Shown: one piece after another, positions 25,978-34,450 of the stretch | How positions within the stretch are numbered: the stretch's first letter is position 1 | How the letters are laid out: each line of letters starts with the position of its first letter | Assembly: GCA_023460955.1 (NCBI GenBank) | Contig: JAEWOH010000063.1 | Coordinates: 1 to 64,000 of the forward strand | Length of the DNA stretch: 64,000 nt | Source: Bacillota bacterium | Lineage (GTDB): Bacteria > Bacillota > Clostridia > Acetivibrionales > DSM-1351 | Direction: 5' to 3' | Translations under genes and position numbers: made by a program | The notes under the pieces: model-generated | The model's database searches: none | What the model was told of the DNA's origin: nothing | The model's input: only the letters and a program-made list of their open reading frames with translations

Positions 25978-26712
25978 GTGCTTATGCTTCAATTCTTTAC
26001 GAGAATACCTATAAAAATACAGCTTACTGCAAATAGCTCGGATTTTGGAAAGGGACTTGTGTATGCTCCTTTTGTAGGCTTGGTAATCGGAGCCCTTCTG
26101 TCACTTGCAGCATATGGCCTTCTTTTTGTATTTTCGAGGGTTATGGCAGCTGCAATTATTATTGTGCTCTATATTATGATAACAGGCGGACTTCATCTGG
26201 ACGGACTGGGAGATACTTTTGATGGTGTTTTTTCAAACCGTCCCAAGGAGCGGATACTTGAAATAATGAGGGACAGCAGAGTTGGAACCAACGCGGTACT
26301 TGCTGTCACAGCCGTTCTACTGGTTGATTTTGCGGCTCTTACTCAGGTTAATGATAATTATTTTCTTAGGGTAATTTTACTAATGCCGGTGACGGGAAGG
26401 ATAGGTTCCCTCATCGGAGCCTCAGTCTCTGAATATGCAAGACGGGGAGAGGGCCTGGGTAAATCCTTTATAGATTTCTGCGGAAAAAAAGAGCTTATTA
26501 TAGGTTTGGTTATCTATACTGTTATCAGTTTGCTGACCATGGATTTTAAGCTTTGGATTATTATGCTTCTTCCGCCTGTCTGTGCATTTCTGCTGGTACG
26601 GTATTTCAGCCGAAAGACAGGAGGTGCCACTGGTGACATACTTGGTGCTGTATGTGAACTCAACCAGTGTATATTCCTTGTAGCAGCCTGCGGAGTACTA
26701 AACAAGCTGTAA
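25978..26712 (+). CDS. cobS: adenosylcobinamide-GDP ribazoletransferase (cobalamin synthase)
   Basis: Integral membrane enzyme that joins adenosylcobinamide-GDP and alpha-ribazole. About 244 residues with six or seven hydrophobic helices. LMLQFFTRIPI near the start, then GGLHLDGLGDTFDGVFS with the Asp-rich active site and MRDSRVGTNAVLA are family signatures. GTG 25978 is the first ordinary start codon, but it has no Shine-Dalgarno site and cuts off IKAIKRL, which looks like a natural N-terminus. ATT at 25957, behind GGGTGAGGT, may be the real start. Confidence 0.9.
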   Translation: MLMLQFFTRIPIKIQLTANSSDFGKGLVYAPFVGLVIGALLSLAAYGLLFVFSRVMAAAIIIVLYIMITGGLHLDGLGDTFDGVFSNRPKERILEIMRDSRVGTNAVLAVTAVLLVDFAALTQVNDNYFLRVILLMPVTGRIGSLIGASVSEYARRGEGLGKSFIDFCGKKELIIGLVIYTVISLLTMDFKLWIIMLLPPVCAFLLVRYFSRKTGGATGDILGAVCELNQCIFLVAACGVLNKL

Positions 26713-26919
26713 ATTAGGTTATTCTTAACCAGTAAAACCTCATTTTCATTAAATTCACCACTAAAAATATTCTGCAACAATTCACAACTGCCTTCAAACT
26801 CCAGATAGCCCCAATTAAGAAAATCTGCAGAATTTTTAGTAGTAACCAAAGATACGAAAAAAGACATAATCCAAAGGATTAGTGCCTTTAAAAATTCGTT
26901 GTATTATTTTCGCAAAGCT

Positions 26920-27558
26920 TTATTTTCCTTCGCAGATTTTGGAGGCAACGTCAGCTGCAGATGCTGCATCGGCAGTGTAATAATCAGCCGATATTGCTTC
27001 ACAGAAGCCCTGTGTCACAGGTGCGCCACCTATCATAATTTTAACCTTATCTCTTATTCCGGCCTCAGCAGCTGCTTTAACTACTTTTTCCATCTGAGAC
27101 ATAGTAGTGGTTAGAAGTGTCGAACAAGCAATTACTTGTGCGTTTTCGTAAACAGCAGTTTCAATAAATCTAGAAACTGAAACATCAACTCCAAGGTCAA
27201 TTACTTCCAGTCCTCTGCCTTCCATCATCATTTTGACAAGGTTTTTTCCTATGTCATGAAGATCTCCCGCAACAGTACCTAATACTACCTTACCTGCCGC
27301 TTTTACACCGCTTAACGCCAACAATGGCTTTAACAGCTCTGTTCCCATATTCATTGCTCTTGCTGCAATCATAACGTCCGGAACATATATTTCATCGCGC
27401 TTAAACTTTTCACCTATTACAGCCATACCCGGGAGAAGACCTTCATTCAATATCTGTTGTGGATTTAAACCTTCATCAAGAGCCTTTTGAACCAACTCTC
27501 TTACTATTTTTGCCTTACCTATTTGAAGATTTTGTGAAATTTCTGCAAGTATACTCAT
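26920..27558 (-). CDS. corrinoid (B12-binding) methyl-carrier protein
   Basis: 212 residues. The N-terminal B12-binding cap (residues ~1-85, GLNPQQILNEGLLPGMAVIGE) and the C-terminal cobalamin domain with GDLHDIGKN, the DxHxxG motif whose His ligates cobalt, then ACSTLLTTTMSQM and KIMIGGAPVTQ. It matches MtaC/MtbC/MttC-type carriers that shuttle methyl groups from methanol, methylamines or other donors. No partner methyltransferase or reactivase lies nearby. Start ATG 27558 is set by GGAGG just upstream; ATG 27570 is upstream of that site. Confidence 0.87.
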   Translation of the reverse strand: MSILAEISQNLQIGKAKIVRELVQKALDEGLNPQQILNEGLLPGMAVIGEKFKRDEIYVPDVMIAARAMNMGTELLKPLLALSGVKAAGKVVLGTVAGDLHDIGKNLVKMMMEGRGLEVIDLGVDVSVSRFIETAVYENAQVIACSTLLTTTMSQMEKVVKAAAEAGIRDKVKIMIGGAPVTQGFCEAISADYYTADAASAADVASKICEGK

Positions 27559-27978
27559 GTAATCCTCCATCTTAGTGCATATTTTATCTACGGTAGTAAT
27601 AATAGGCTCTGGTATTTTACTTTAGTACGCTAATTCTATAGCATACATATACATATTGTAATATAAAACTTCAAATTTGTATAATCTTTTCGGATTAATT
27701 TATATATTTAGTTTAGCCATAGTTATTCTTTTATTTCTGTTAAAAGAGTTATATTGTAATAACATAAGCGGACATGAGCTCAAAGTATTGGAACATGAAC
27801 TATCCACGTAAAGGAAATAAGGCCCAGATATACTGTTTTACAGCTTTCACAGAATGAGGGTATTCTTGAAAGTACAGCTGAGGAACTGACTGAGATGTAC
27901 ATGTGAAAAAAATCCTTATCAATAATATTACAGTCAAATAGTCGCAAAATTAAAGCAAAAAAATTTAATAAAATTATA

Positions 27979-28007
27979 TTGACAAATAATTAACAATGAA
28001 CTACAAT
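27979..28007 (+). promoter_or_regulatory. adhE: adhE promoter
   Basis: TTGACA (27979-27984), 17 bases, then TACAAT (28002-28007): a near-consensus sigma-A promoter. The -35 is part of a Rex-like palindrome. This leaves a ~135-nt leader before the ATG. Confidence 0.8.
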
Positions 28008-28100
28008 AAATACATAAACATTGTTAAATAATTAACAGGAGCCCAATATTGTGAGGTAAAAGGCTTAATTTTTTAATAACAATTGTTAAAAAAATAACAA
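27979..28100. promoter_or_regulatory. three Rex-type operators
   Basis: TTGACAAATAATTAACAA (27979-27996, over the -35), TTGTTAAATAATTAACA (28021-28037, just after the start point) and TTGTTAAAAAAATAACAA (28083-28100). They match the clostridial form of the Rex site, TTGTTAAnnnnTTAACAA, the second almost perfectly. Rex leaves DNA when the NADH/NAD+ ratio is high, which fits induction of an NADH-consuming AdhE. Confidence 0.75.
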
Positions 28101-28151
28101 TAATTTTTGCTTACAATATCAAAATAAATTTTATAATTGGAGGTTGGATTT

Positions 28152-30755
28152 ATGGCTAAGAAGAATGTGATAGTAAACAGCGTTGAAACTCTTTTAGAAA
28201 AGATAGCTGAGATCAGACAGGCACAGGAAGTATTTGCAACCTATTCACAGGAGCAGGTTGACAAGATATTTACAGCTGCAGCTTTAGCTGCCAACAAAAA
28301 AAGAATAGTACTGGCGAAAATGGCACAGGCTGAAACAGGAATGGGTGTAGTTGAAGACAAGGTTATTAAGAACCACTATGCATCTGAGTATATATACAAT
28401 GCTTATAAGGATACACAAACATGTGGTGTGCTTGAAAGAGATGAAGCCTTCGGTATTACTAAAATAGCTGAACCTCTGGGTGTTATTGCTGCAATAGTAC
28501 CAACCACCAACCCTACTTCAACAGCAATATTTAAAGCTTTACTCGCACTTAAAACAAGAAACGGAATAATTTTCTCACCCCATCCAAGAGCAAAGAAGTC
28601 AACAATAGAGGCTGCTAACATTATACTTGAAGCTGCAGTTGCTGCAGGTGCACCAAAGGGTATTATCGGTTGGATAGATGAGCCGTCAATTGAACTTTCA
28701 GAAAGAGTAATGAAAGAAGCTAACATCATTTTAGCTACCGGTGGACCGGGTATGGTAAGGGCAGCATATTCATCAGGAAGACCTGCAATCGGTGTTGGAG
28801 CTGGTAATACTCCTGCAATAATAGATGACACAGCTGACATAAAGACTGCGGTAAGCTCAATACTTGTTTCAAAAACCTTTGACAACGGTATGATTTGTGC
28901 ATCAGAACAAGCAGTAATCGTGCTTGATAAAGTATATAACGAAGTTAAAAAAGAATTTGCTCTAAGAGGTTCATATTTCCTAAACAAGGAAGAAACCCAG
29001 AAGACAAGAGAAGTGCTGCTGGTAAATGGAGCTTTAAATGCCAAGATAGTTGGTCAGACTGCACATACAATTGCAAAGTTGGCGGGTTTCGAAGTTCCTG
29101 TTGAAACGAAAATTCTTGTTGGAGAAGTTGAATCAGTTGAACTTTCAGAAGCATTTGCACATGAAAAATTGTCACCTGTACTTGCTATGTATAAAGCTAA
29201 GACTTTTGACGAAGCAATAGCAAAGGCAGAAAAGCTGGTAGCTGACGGTGGTTTTGGACACACCTCTTCAATATATGTTGATGCAGTTAACGGAAAAGAA
29301 AAAATAGATAAATTCTCAACAGCAATGAAAACTTGCAGAATTCTTGTAAATACTCCATCCTCACACGGAGGTATCGGAGATCTGTACAACTTCAAGCTGG
29401 CTCCTTCACTGACTCTGGGTTGTGGCTCATGGGGCGGAAACTCAGTATCAGAAAACGTTGGAGTTAAACATCTTATTAATATTAAGACCGTTGCTGAGAG
29501 GAGAGAAAATATGCTTTGGTTTAGAACTCCTGAAAAGATATATTTCAAAAAAGGCAGCCTTGGAGTGGCATTAAAGGAACTCAAGGACGTTATGAATAAA
29601 AAGAGAGCCTTTATAGTTACTGACTCCTTCCTCTTTAACAATGGATATACAAAGCCTGTTACAGATTTACTGGATGCAATGAATATAAAATATCACACCT
29701 TCTTTGATGTGGCTCCAGACCCAACACTGGCATGTGCAAAGCTTGGTGCAGAGGCTATGAGACAATTCCAGCCAGATGTTATTATAGCTTTGGGCGGTGG
29801 TTCGGCAATGGATGCAGGTAAGATAATGTGGACTCTGTATGAGCATCCTGAAGTTGACTTCCAAGACCTGGCCATGAGATTTATGGATATCAGAAAGAGG
29901 GTCTATTCCTTCCCTAAAATGGGTGAAAAGGCTTACTTTGTAGCAATTCCAACTTCAGCAGGAACCGGTTCTGAAGTAACACCGTTCGCAGTTATCACTG
30001 ACGAACAGACAGGTGTAAAATATCCTCTTGCCGATTACGAATTGATGCCTAAAATGGCTATCGTTGATGTTGACCTCATGATGAATATGCCAAAGGGCTT
30101 GACAGCTGCTTCAGGTATTGATGCTCTGACTCATGCAGTTGAAGCTTATGCTTCAATGTTGGCAACAGACTACACAAACGGTCTTGCTTTACAGGCGCTA
30201 AAGAACATCTTTGCTTACCTGCCTTCAGCATATGAAAATGGTGCAAAAGATCCTGTTGCAAGAGAAAAGATGGCCGACGCTTCAACTATGGCCGGTATGG
30301 CATTTGCAAATGCTTTCCTGGGAATATGTCACTCAATGGCGCACAAGCTGGGTGCCTTCCATCACCTGCCACACGGTATTGCAAATGCACTGCTGATTAA
30401 TGAGGTGATGAAGTTCAATATTGCAGAAGCACCTGTGAAAATGGGTACCTTCTCACAATACAAGTATCCTGAAATATTAAAGAGATATGCAGAAATTGCT
30501 TCCTTTGTAGGCATCAACGGTGCAACCGATGAAGAAAAATTCAATAAGCTGCTTGCCAAAATAGATGAATTAAAAGCTAAGGTTGGAGTTCCAAAAACCA
30601 TAAAGGATGCAGGCATTGATGAAACCAAGTTCCTTGCAACTCTGGATGAGATGGTTGAACAAGCCTTCGATGACCAGTGCACAGGCGCTAACCCTAGATA
30701 TCCATTAATGAGCGAATTGAAAGAATTGTATCTCAAAGCTTATTACGGTAAATAA
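28152..30755 (+). CDS. adhE: bifunctional acetaldehyde-CoA/alcohol dehydrogenase
   Basis: Reduces acetyl-CoA to ethanol in two NADH steps and forms spirosomes. 867 residues. The N-terminal aldehyde dehydrogenase half (to ~residue 440) has VPTTNPTSTAIF, IGVGAGNTPAII and the catalytic Cys in NGMICASEQAV. The C-terminal iron-dependent alcohol dehydrogenase half has ALGGGSAMDAGKIMW, PTSAGTGSEVTPF and GICHSMAHKLGAFHHLPHG with metal His residues. Start ATG 28152 follows GGAGGTT; an in-frame ATG at 28137 lies upstream of the site. Major fermentative enzyme, with Rex-type control. Confidence 0.97.
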   Translation: MAKKNVIVNSVETLLEKIAEIRQAQEVFATYSQEQVDKIFTAAALAANKKRIVLAKMAQAETGMGVVEDKVIKNHYASEYIYNAYKDTQTCGVLERDEAFGITKIAEPLGVIAAIVPTTNPTSTAIFKALLALKTRNGIIFSPHPRAKKSTIEAANIILEAAVAAGAPKGIIGWIDEPSIELSERVMKEANIILATGGPGMVRAAYSSGRPAIGVGAGNTPAIIDDTADIKTAVSSILVSKTFDNGMICASEQAVIVLDKVYNEVKKEFALRGSYFLNKEETQKTREVLLVNGALNAKIVGQTAHTIAKLAGFEVPVETKILVGEVESVELSEAFAHEKLSPVLAMYKAKTFDEAIAKAEKLVADGGFGHTSSIYVDAVNGKEKIDKFSTAMKTCRILVNTPSSHGGIGDLYNFKLAPSLTLGCGSWGGNSVSENVGVKHLINIKTVAERRENMLWFRTPEKIYFKKGSLGVALKELKDVMNKKRAFIVTDSFLFNNGYTKPVTDLLDAMNIKYHTFFDVAPDPTLACAKLGAEAMRQFQPDVIIALGGGSAMDAGKIMWTLYEHPEVDFQDLAMRFMDIRKRVYSFPKMGEKAYFVAIPTSAGTGSEVTPFAVITDEQTGVKYPLADYELMPKMAIVDVDLMMNMPKGLTAASGIDALTHAVEAYASMLATDYTNGLALQALKNIFAYLPSAYENGAKDPVAREKMADASTMAGMAFANAFLGICHSMAHKLGAFHHLPHGIANALLINEVMKFNIAEAPVKMGTFSQYKYPEILKRYAEIASFVGINGATDEEKFNKLLAKIDELKAKVGVPKTIKDAGIDETKFLATLDEMVEQAFDDQCTGANPRYPLMSELKELYLKAYYGK

Positions 30756-30877
30756 GAAATATTCTGAAACACATAAAAGAATTAATCCTGGCTGAAACAC
30801 AATTGATATCAATTCTCTTCTTCATTGCTGACCATCATTGTGCAGCCAATAATATAGTCTCCTAAACAAAATCACAG

Positions 30878-30924
30878 AAATACCCGTTCACCATAAATTA
30901 AAAACTGGTTGAGCGGGTATTTTT
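30878..30924 (+). terminator. adhE terminator
   Basis: AAATACCCGtTCA pairs with TGAgCGGGTATTT around an 18-base loop, running into TTTT. It lies about 125 bases after the adhE stop. Confidence 0.8.
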
Positions 30925-30942
30925 GTCTAAATAGGAGTACTA

Positions 30943-30973
30943 TTGACATTGACCTTGCGTAAACTTATATAAT
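30943..30973 (+). promoter_or_regulatory. MerR-type promoter with 19-bp spacer
   Basis: TTGACA (30943-30948) and TATAAT (30968-30973) are separated by 19 bases instead of 17, the signature of promoters that MerR proteins activate by untwisting. It lies directly before the merR-family gene, so autoregulation is likely. A TATAAG/CTTATA inverted pair surrounds the -10. Confidence 0.7.
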
Positions 30974-30988
30974 AGTTATAAGGCGGTG

Positions 30989-31927
30989 ATGTTTTTGGAA
31001 TTGATAAGAATAAACGAAGTTGTTGACAACTTCGGTATATCGAGCAGAACACTAAGATATTATGAGGAGATGGGTCTTTTATGGAGTAAACATCCTGATA
31101 ATAAAACTCAACGTTATTATGATACTGCCGCGCTTGAACGGTTGAAACAGATTATTATTCTACGAAAATTACAAATCCCTGTAAAGGATATAGTCGTTAT
31201 ATTCAAAAGTGAAAACACGGCGGTATTGATTCAAGCGTTTGTGGACAAGCTCGAATCTCTTGATACGGAGATTACAGCCTTATCTGAGCTAAGACATCTT
31301 GTCGATGATTTTCTCCATAAGATGCTTATGAGCGGTATCAAGAAAATATCGGCCATTACTTTACTTTATGAAGAAACCGAAAAAAGGCTTACCACAGTAG
31401 AAAGAAATGAGACGGTCACATTTGAAAAGTTGTCGGAAATCAGCCGTGGAGCATTAAGGCTGCATGATGTCAGGGTTATTCAATTACCACCCATGCGTTT
31501 TCTTACTTCACGATTGAAAACAGGACAAGTAGAAAATCTGGATGGTAAAATGGAGAACCTGTTTGTGAATTTCGGATTCACACCAAATCCCGGATTACGT
31601 AATTGTTTTTACCGCAAAGAGCCAAATGGTGAATGGATTATGCTCATCAAAATACCAAGCGATTATGTAAATACAACAGAATACGCAGATGAAAAATTTG
31701 CAGGCGGGCTATTCGCCATAGCCAGTTCCTTCATGGAAAATATGGATGATACATTTATTCTGTTGAGAGACTGGATAAATAAGAGCGACCATTACGAGCT
31801 TGACGTTAATGCAGAAGGAGAATTGCAACGCTACGAAATGATTGAGGAAATTCTACCGTGGGATATAGCAAATAAGCTGAACAGATACCAACAAGATATA
31901 TTTGTTCCAATACAAATAAAATGTTAG
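30989..31927 (+). CDS. MerR-family regulator with GyrI-like effector domain
   Basis: About 312 residues. The N-terminal winged helix has NEVVDNFGISSRTLRYYEEMGLL and NKTQRYYDTAALERLKQIIILR, followed by a dimerisation coiled coil (~75-125). The C-terminal half (~150-300) resembles the GyrI/BmrR multidrug-binding fold, as in regulators that respond to bulky hydrophobic or cationic compounds. GTG 30986, ATG 30989 and TTG 31001 are all possible starts; the GGCGG site slightly favours ATG 30989. Arg codons are often CGN, unlike neighbouring genes, which suggests acquisition from elsewhere. No efflux gene is adjacent. Confidence 0.82.
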   Translation: MFLELIRINEVVDNFGISSRTLRYYEEMGLLWSKHPDNKTQRYYDTAALERLKQIIILRKLQIPVKDIVVIFKSENTAVLIQAFVDKLESLDTEITALSELRHLVDDFLHKMLMSGIKKISAITLLYEETEKRLTTVERNETVTFEKLSEISRGALRLHDVRVIQLPPMRFLTSRLKTGQVENLDGKMENLFVNFGFTPNPGLRNCFYRKEPNGEWIMLIKIPSDYVNTTEYADEKFAGGLFAIASSFMENMDDTFILLRDWINKSDHYELDVNAEGELQRYEMIEEILPWDIANKLNRYQQDIFVPIQIKC

Positions 31928-31940
31928 AGGTTTTATTATT

Positions 31941-32326
31941 ATGAACATATTTGAAATCAAACAGACTATGATTGACAAACGTATTCCGAAGGAAGTAATG
32001 GAGCAATTTTTGAAGAACGCATCAAAATACTAAACGCAATGGATATGAATGAATCCGCACGTTGTCGATTAAATGATGATGGAACGCTGAGTATCTTCTG
32101 GAATTAAGAAGAGAATGGGAAATATAGATGCGTATGCTCAATCATAAATAAATTGTCAAAACCCGCAACCGTTTCTCTTACATATTGCGGTTGTTGCAGC
32201 GGGCATGTAGAATATGGTTTCGAAAATAGTCTAGACATGAGGCTGCGACTTATAGAAACTGTATCATCACCTATCAATTCTAACGGTGAAAAACAATGCG
32301 AACATCTTTATGAAATAATTAAATAA
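31941..32326 (+). pseudogene. broken small cysteine-rich protein gene
   Basis: Three fragments line up into one ~127-residue protein. MNIFEIKQTMIDKRIPKEVME is followed, after a one-base frameshift near 32005, by AIFEERIKILNAMDMNESARC and LNDDGTLSIFWN. Then comes an in-frame TAA (32105-32107), and the same frame continues EENGKYRCVCS, YCGCCSGHVEYGFEN and INSNGEKQCEHLYEIIK to a proper stop. The Cys/His pattern (CVC, YCGCCSGH, C) suggests a metal-binding fold of a clostridial family I recall as a DUF (DUF6144, uncertain). Two independent lesions argue for a true pseudogene rather than a sequencing error. Confidence 0.75.
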
Positions 32327-32364
32327 TAATTGACGGACGTCCTTAATGTGGTGAGGGGGTAAAA

Positions 32365-33129
32365 ATGAACGAAAAAGCAGAACTGCAAAAGGTTAGCGAG
32401 GAAACCATGCGCTTTATGCGAGGGAAGTATGTTTTAGATGAAGTGGGCAACGGGAAAGATGAATTGAAATTCCGCAGAGGCGGGAAAACGGTGCTGACTA
32501 TCTACACTCGTGAGGATCATTATGATTTTCTCGTTATTTTCGGAAAGGCAGAACGTGAATTATTTGAGATGCGGCGAAATGAATTTCCGCAGAAGATACG
32601 GGAAATATACGAAAACAGCAAAACATATCATGACGGCAAATGGATGTCTATTTCCGTCGCCGATTTGCCTACGCTTGAAGCTGTCAAGCAGCTTGTATTG
32701 ATTAAGAAAAGGCCTAACCGAAAGCCGTTTCCAAAAGAGCAGGCGGTCTATGCCAGCTGCGGGCATCGTTGCGATTTGTGTGTCCATTATAACGGCGGTA
32801 CAATCAGCGAGGAGTTACGGACCGAGTTGAAAGAGCGATTGATACGTGTATACGCGGGTGGTGTAGGCGATGGGGGGTATTGGGGCGATGATATGAAGTT
32901 GTGTGATGGCTGTCATACAGGGGGATTAGATAAAGGCTTTAACTGCGATTCATTAAAATGCGCAGCAGAAAATAACGTTGATAGATGCCAGAATTGTCAT
33001 AAAAATCCCTGTGATAAATCACACCATTTATATCAAGGGCTAAAACCTGAAATCCACACAAATACCATTGCTGCCGACGACGTTACATGGGTGATTTTGC
33101 CTTATGTGTATGAGCAATACGGAAATTAA
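32365..33129 (+). CDS. DUF3788/DUF3795 fusion protein
   Basis: 254 residues. Residues ~1-120 resemble DUF3788 (RRGGKTVLTIYTREDHYDFLVIFGKAER, WMSISVADLPTLEAVKQLVLIKKRP). Residues ~125-230 are a cysteine-rich DUF3795-like domain: CGHRCDLCVHYNGG, LCDGCHTGG, CDSLKCAAENNVDRCQNCHKNPC, likely binding metal. The function is unknown. ATG 32365 follows GGTGAGGGGG. Arg is coded mostly by CGN here. It probably shares its origin with the MerR gene and the broken gene upstream. Confidence 0.75.
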   Translation: MNEKAELQKVSEETMRFMRGKYVLDEVGNGKDELKFRRGGKTVLTIYTREDHYDFLVIFGKAERELFEMRRNEFPQKIREIYENSKTYHDGKWMSISVADLPTLEAVKQLVLIKKRPNRKPFPKEQAVYASCGHRCDLCVHYNGGTISEELRTELKERLIRVYAGGVGDGGYWGDDMKLCDGCHTGGLDKGFNCDSLKCAAENNVDRCQNCHKNPCDKSHHLYQGLKPEIHTNTIAADDVTWVILPYVYEQYGN

Positions 33130-33258
33130 GAAGTATAGCAACCTGATTTTCAGAGTTATTCTGGTAATAACTATGTCTACCCATTGGTATTCTATGCATA
33201 ATTGTTCAAACTAGGGTATAATGTTCATATTAATACATAGAAATAGGGGATAGCTACT

Positions 33259-34227
33259 ATGAGTTCTTTGGAAAATACCATAAAGGAATTGTATACTTAT
33301 CTTCCGCCTCTTACCAAACGACCTGACTTTGACCAGTTCTGGTCGGATACGCTTAAAGAGGCCTGGGGTGTAAATCTTAATGCAACAGTCAAGCAATATG
33401 ATTATCCAAGCCCTTATGTAAAAGTCTACGAAATTGAGTACAATGGCTTTGATACCACACCCATACATGGATGGTATATAGTCCCTGATTTTTTGAAAAA
33501 AGATAAATACCCTTGCCTAATAAATTACCATGGCTTTGGAGGGGACAGAGGAATGCCTGCCGACTTTATGGCCTGGTGTATGATGGGTATGGCTGTAATA
33601 TCTGTGGATTGTAGGGAACAGAGCGGGAAAACCGGAAACTCTGCCACCTTTACAAGCGGAATGACCGGAAATGTGGCTTGTAAAGGTGTTTTAAACAAAA
33701 ATGAATACTATTATCGGGCTGTTATCATGGACTGCATCAAGGCTATTGATTTTGCCAACAGCAGACCGGAAATTGACGCTGACAAAATAGTTATACATGG
33801 TATAAGCCAGGGAGGGGCATTGGGAATGGCAGTTTGCTCACTGGACAGCAGACCAACGCTGGCAATGGTGGATGTCCCCAGCAGTAGTAATCTTGAAGTC
33901 AGAGTTGAAGGAGCTTACGGGTCTTTTTCAAGTATCACTGAGTACTTAAAGAAGTATCCTTACCAGCTTGAGAAAGTTTATGAGACTCTCAGCTATTTTG
34001 ATACCATGAACATGGCCGACAAAATTAAGTGCAGAGTATTTGCTTCTGTAGCTTTAAAGGATAATGTGTGCCCTGCAAAATGTTATTTTGCAACCTATAA
34101 CAGGATAACAGCACCGAAGGAGATAAGGATTTATCCTTTTAATGGACATGAGGGCGGACACGCCATTCATTTTGAAGAAAAACTTAAGTTTCTAAAAAGC
34201 AGTGGATTTTTGGAACATAAAGAATAA
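33259..34227 (+). CDS. acetyl xylan esterase / cephalosporin-C deacetylase (CE7 family)
   Basis: 322 residues, alpha/beta hydrolase. LPPLTKRPDFDQFWSDTL at the start, INYHGFGGDRG (oxyanion), HGISQGGALGMAVCSLD (nucleophile Ser) and GHEGGHAIHFEEKL (His) match CE7. The family RGQ motif reads REQ here (VDCREQSGKTG). It has no signal peptide, so it acts inside the cell on imported acetylated xylo-oligosaccharides or other small acetyl esters, as CE7 enzymes do. ATG 33259 follows AGGGGAT. A TATAAT at 33217-33222 may be its -10. Confidence 0.88.
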   Translation: MSSLENTIKELYTYLPPLTKRPDFDQFWSDTLKEAWGVNLNATVKQYDYPSPYVKVYEIEYNGFDTTPIHGWYIVPDFLKKDKYPCLINYHGFGGDRGMPADFMAWCMMGMAVISVDCREQSGKTGNSATFTSGMTGNVACKGVLNKNEYYYRAVIMDCIKAIDFANSRPEIDADKIVIHGISQGGALGMAVCSLDSRPTLAMVDVPSSSNLEVRVEGAYGSFSSITEYLKKYPYQLEKVYETLSYFDTMNMADKIKCRVFASVALKDNVCPAKCYFATYNRITAPKEIRIYPFNGHEGGHAIHFEEKLKFLKSSGFLEHKE

Positions 34228-34450
34228 CAGTTAATGGATAAAGGACTTAACTTAAAAATCACATTCGTAGATTCTGACTTATTTATAGCAAATATTGAAA
34301 TGAAGTAACTGCTGTTTATATTTAAAATAAGTATATAGTCTGCCATATGGATTAATTAAAATATATCGGGGTATAAATAAGAAATAATTAAAAACAGGTA
34401 AATAAAGTACTTATTAAATACGTATGATTAATAAAAAGGAGGAAGTTTTA

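Larger units (their letters stand above)
27559..28151. other. long divergent intergenic region before adhE
   Basis: About 590 bases. The right third holds the adhE promoter and Rex-like sites, described separately. The middle (27820-27910) contains a short closed frame ending NEGILESTAEELTEMYM that could be a worn remnant of a coding region, but it has no start or neighbour to support it. The rest is AT-rich with nothing recognised. Confidence 0.45.

Noticed and set aside
26514..26867. Minus-strand 117-codon ORF past cobS, opening MSFFVSLVTTKNSADFLNWG
   Set aside because: More than half is antisense to cobS. The first ~50 codons look faintly coding, but there is no ribosome site and no known family, so at best it is a worn fragment.
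27820..27910. Closed frame ending NEGILESTAEELTEMYM as a gene
   Set aside because: No start codon or ribosome site, stop codon immediately upstream in frame, and too short to assign.
28403..30736. Several long minus-strand ORFs inside adhE
   Set aside because: They are mirror frames of a strongly biased, highly expressed gene and contain no domain signatures.
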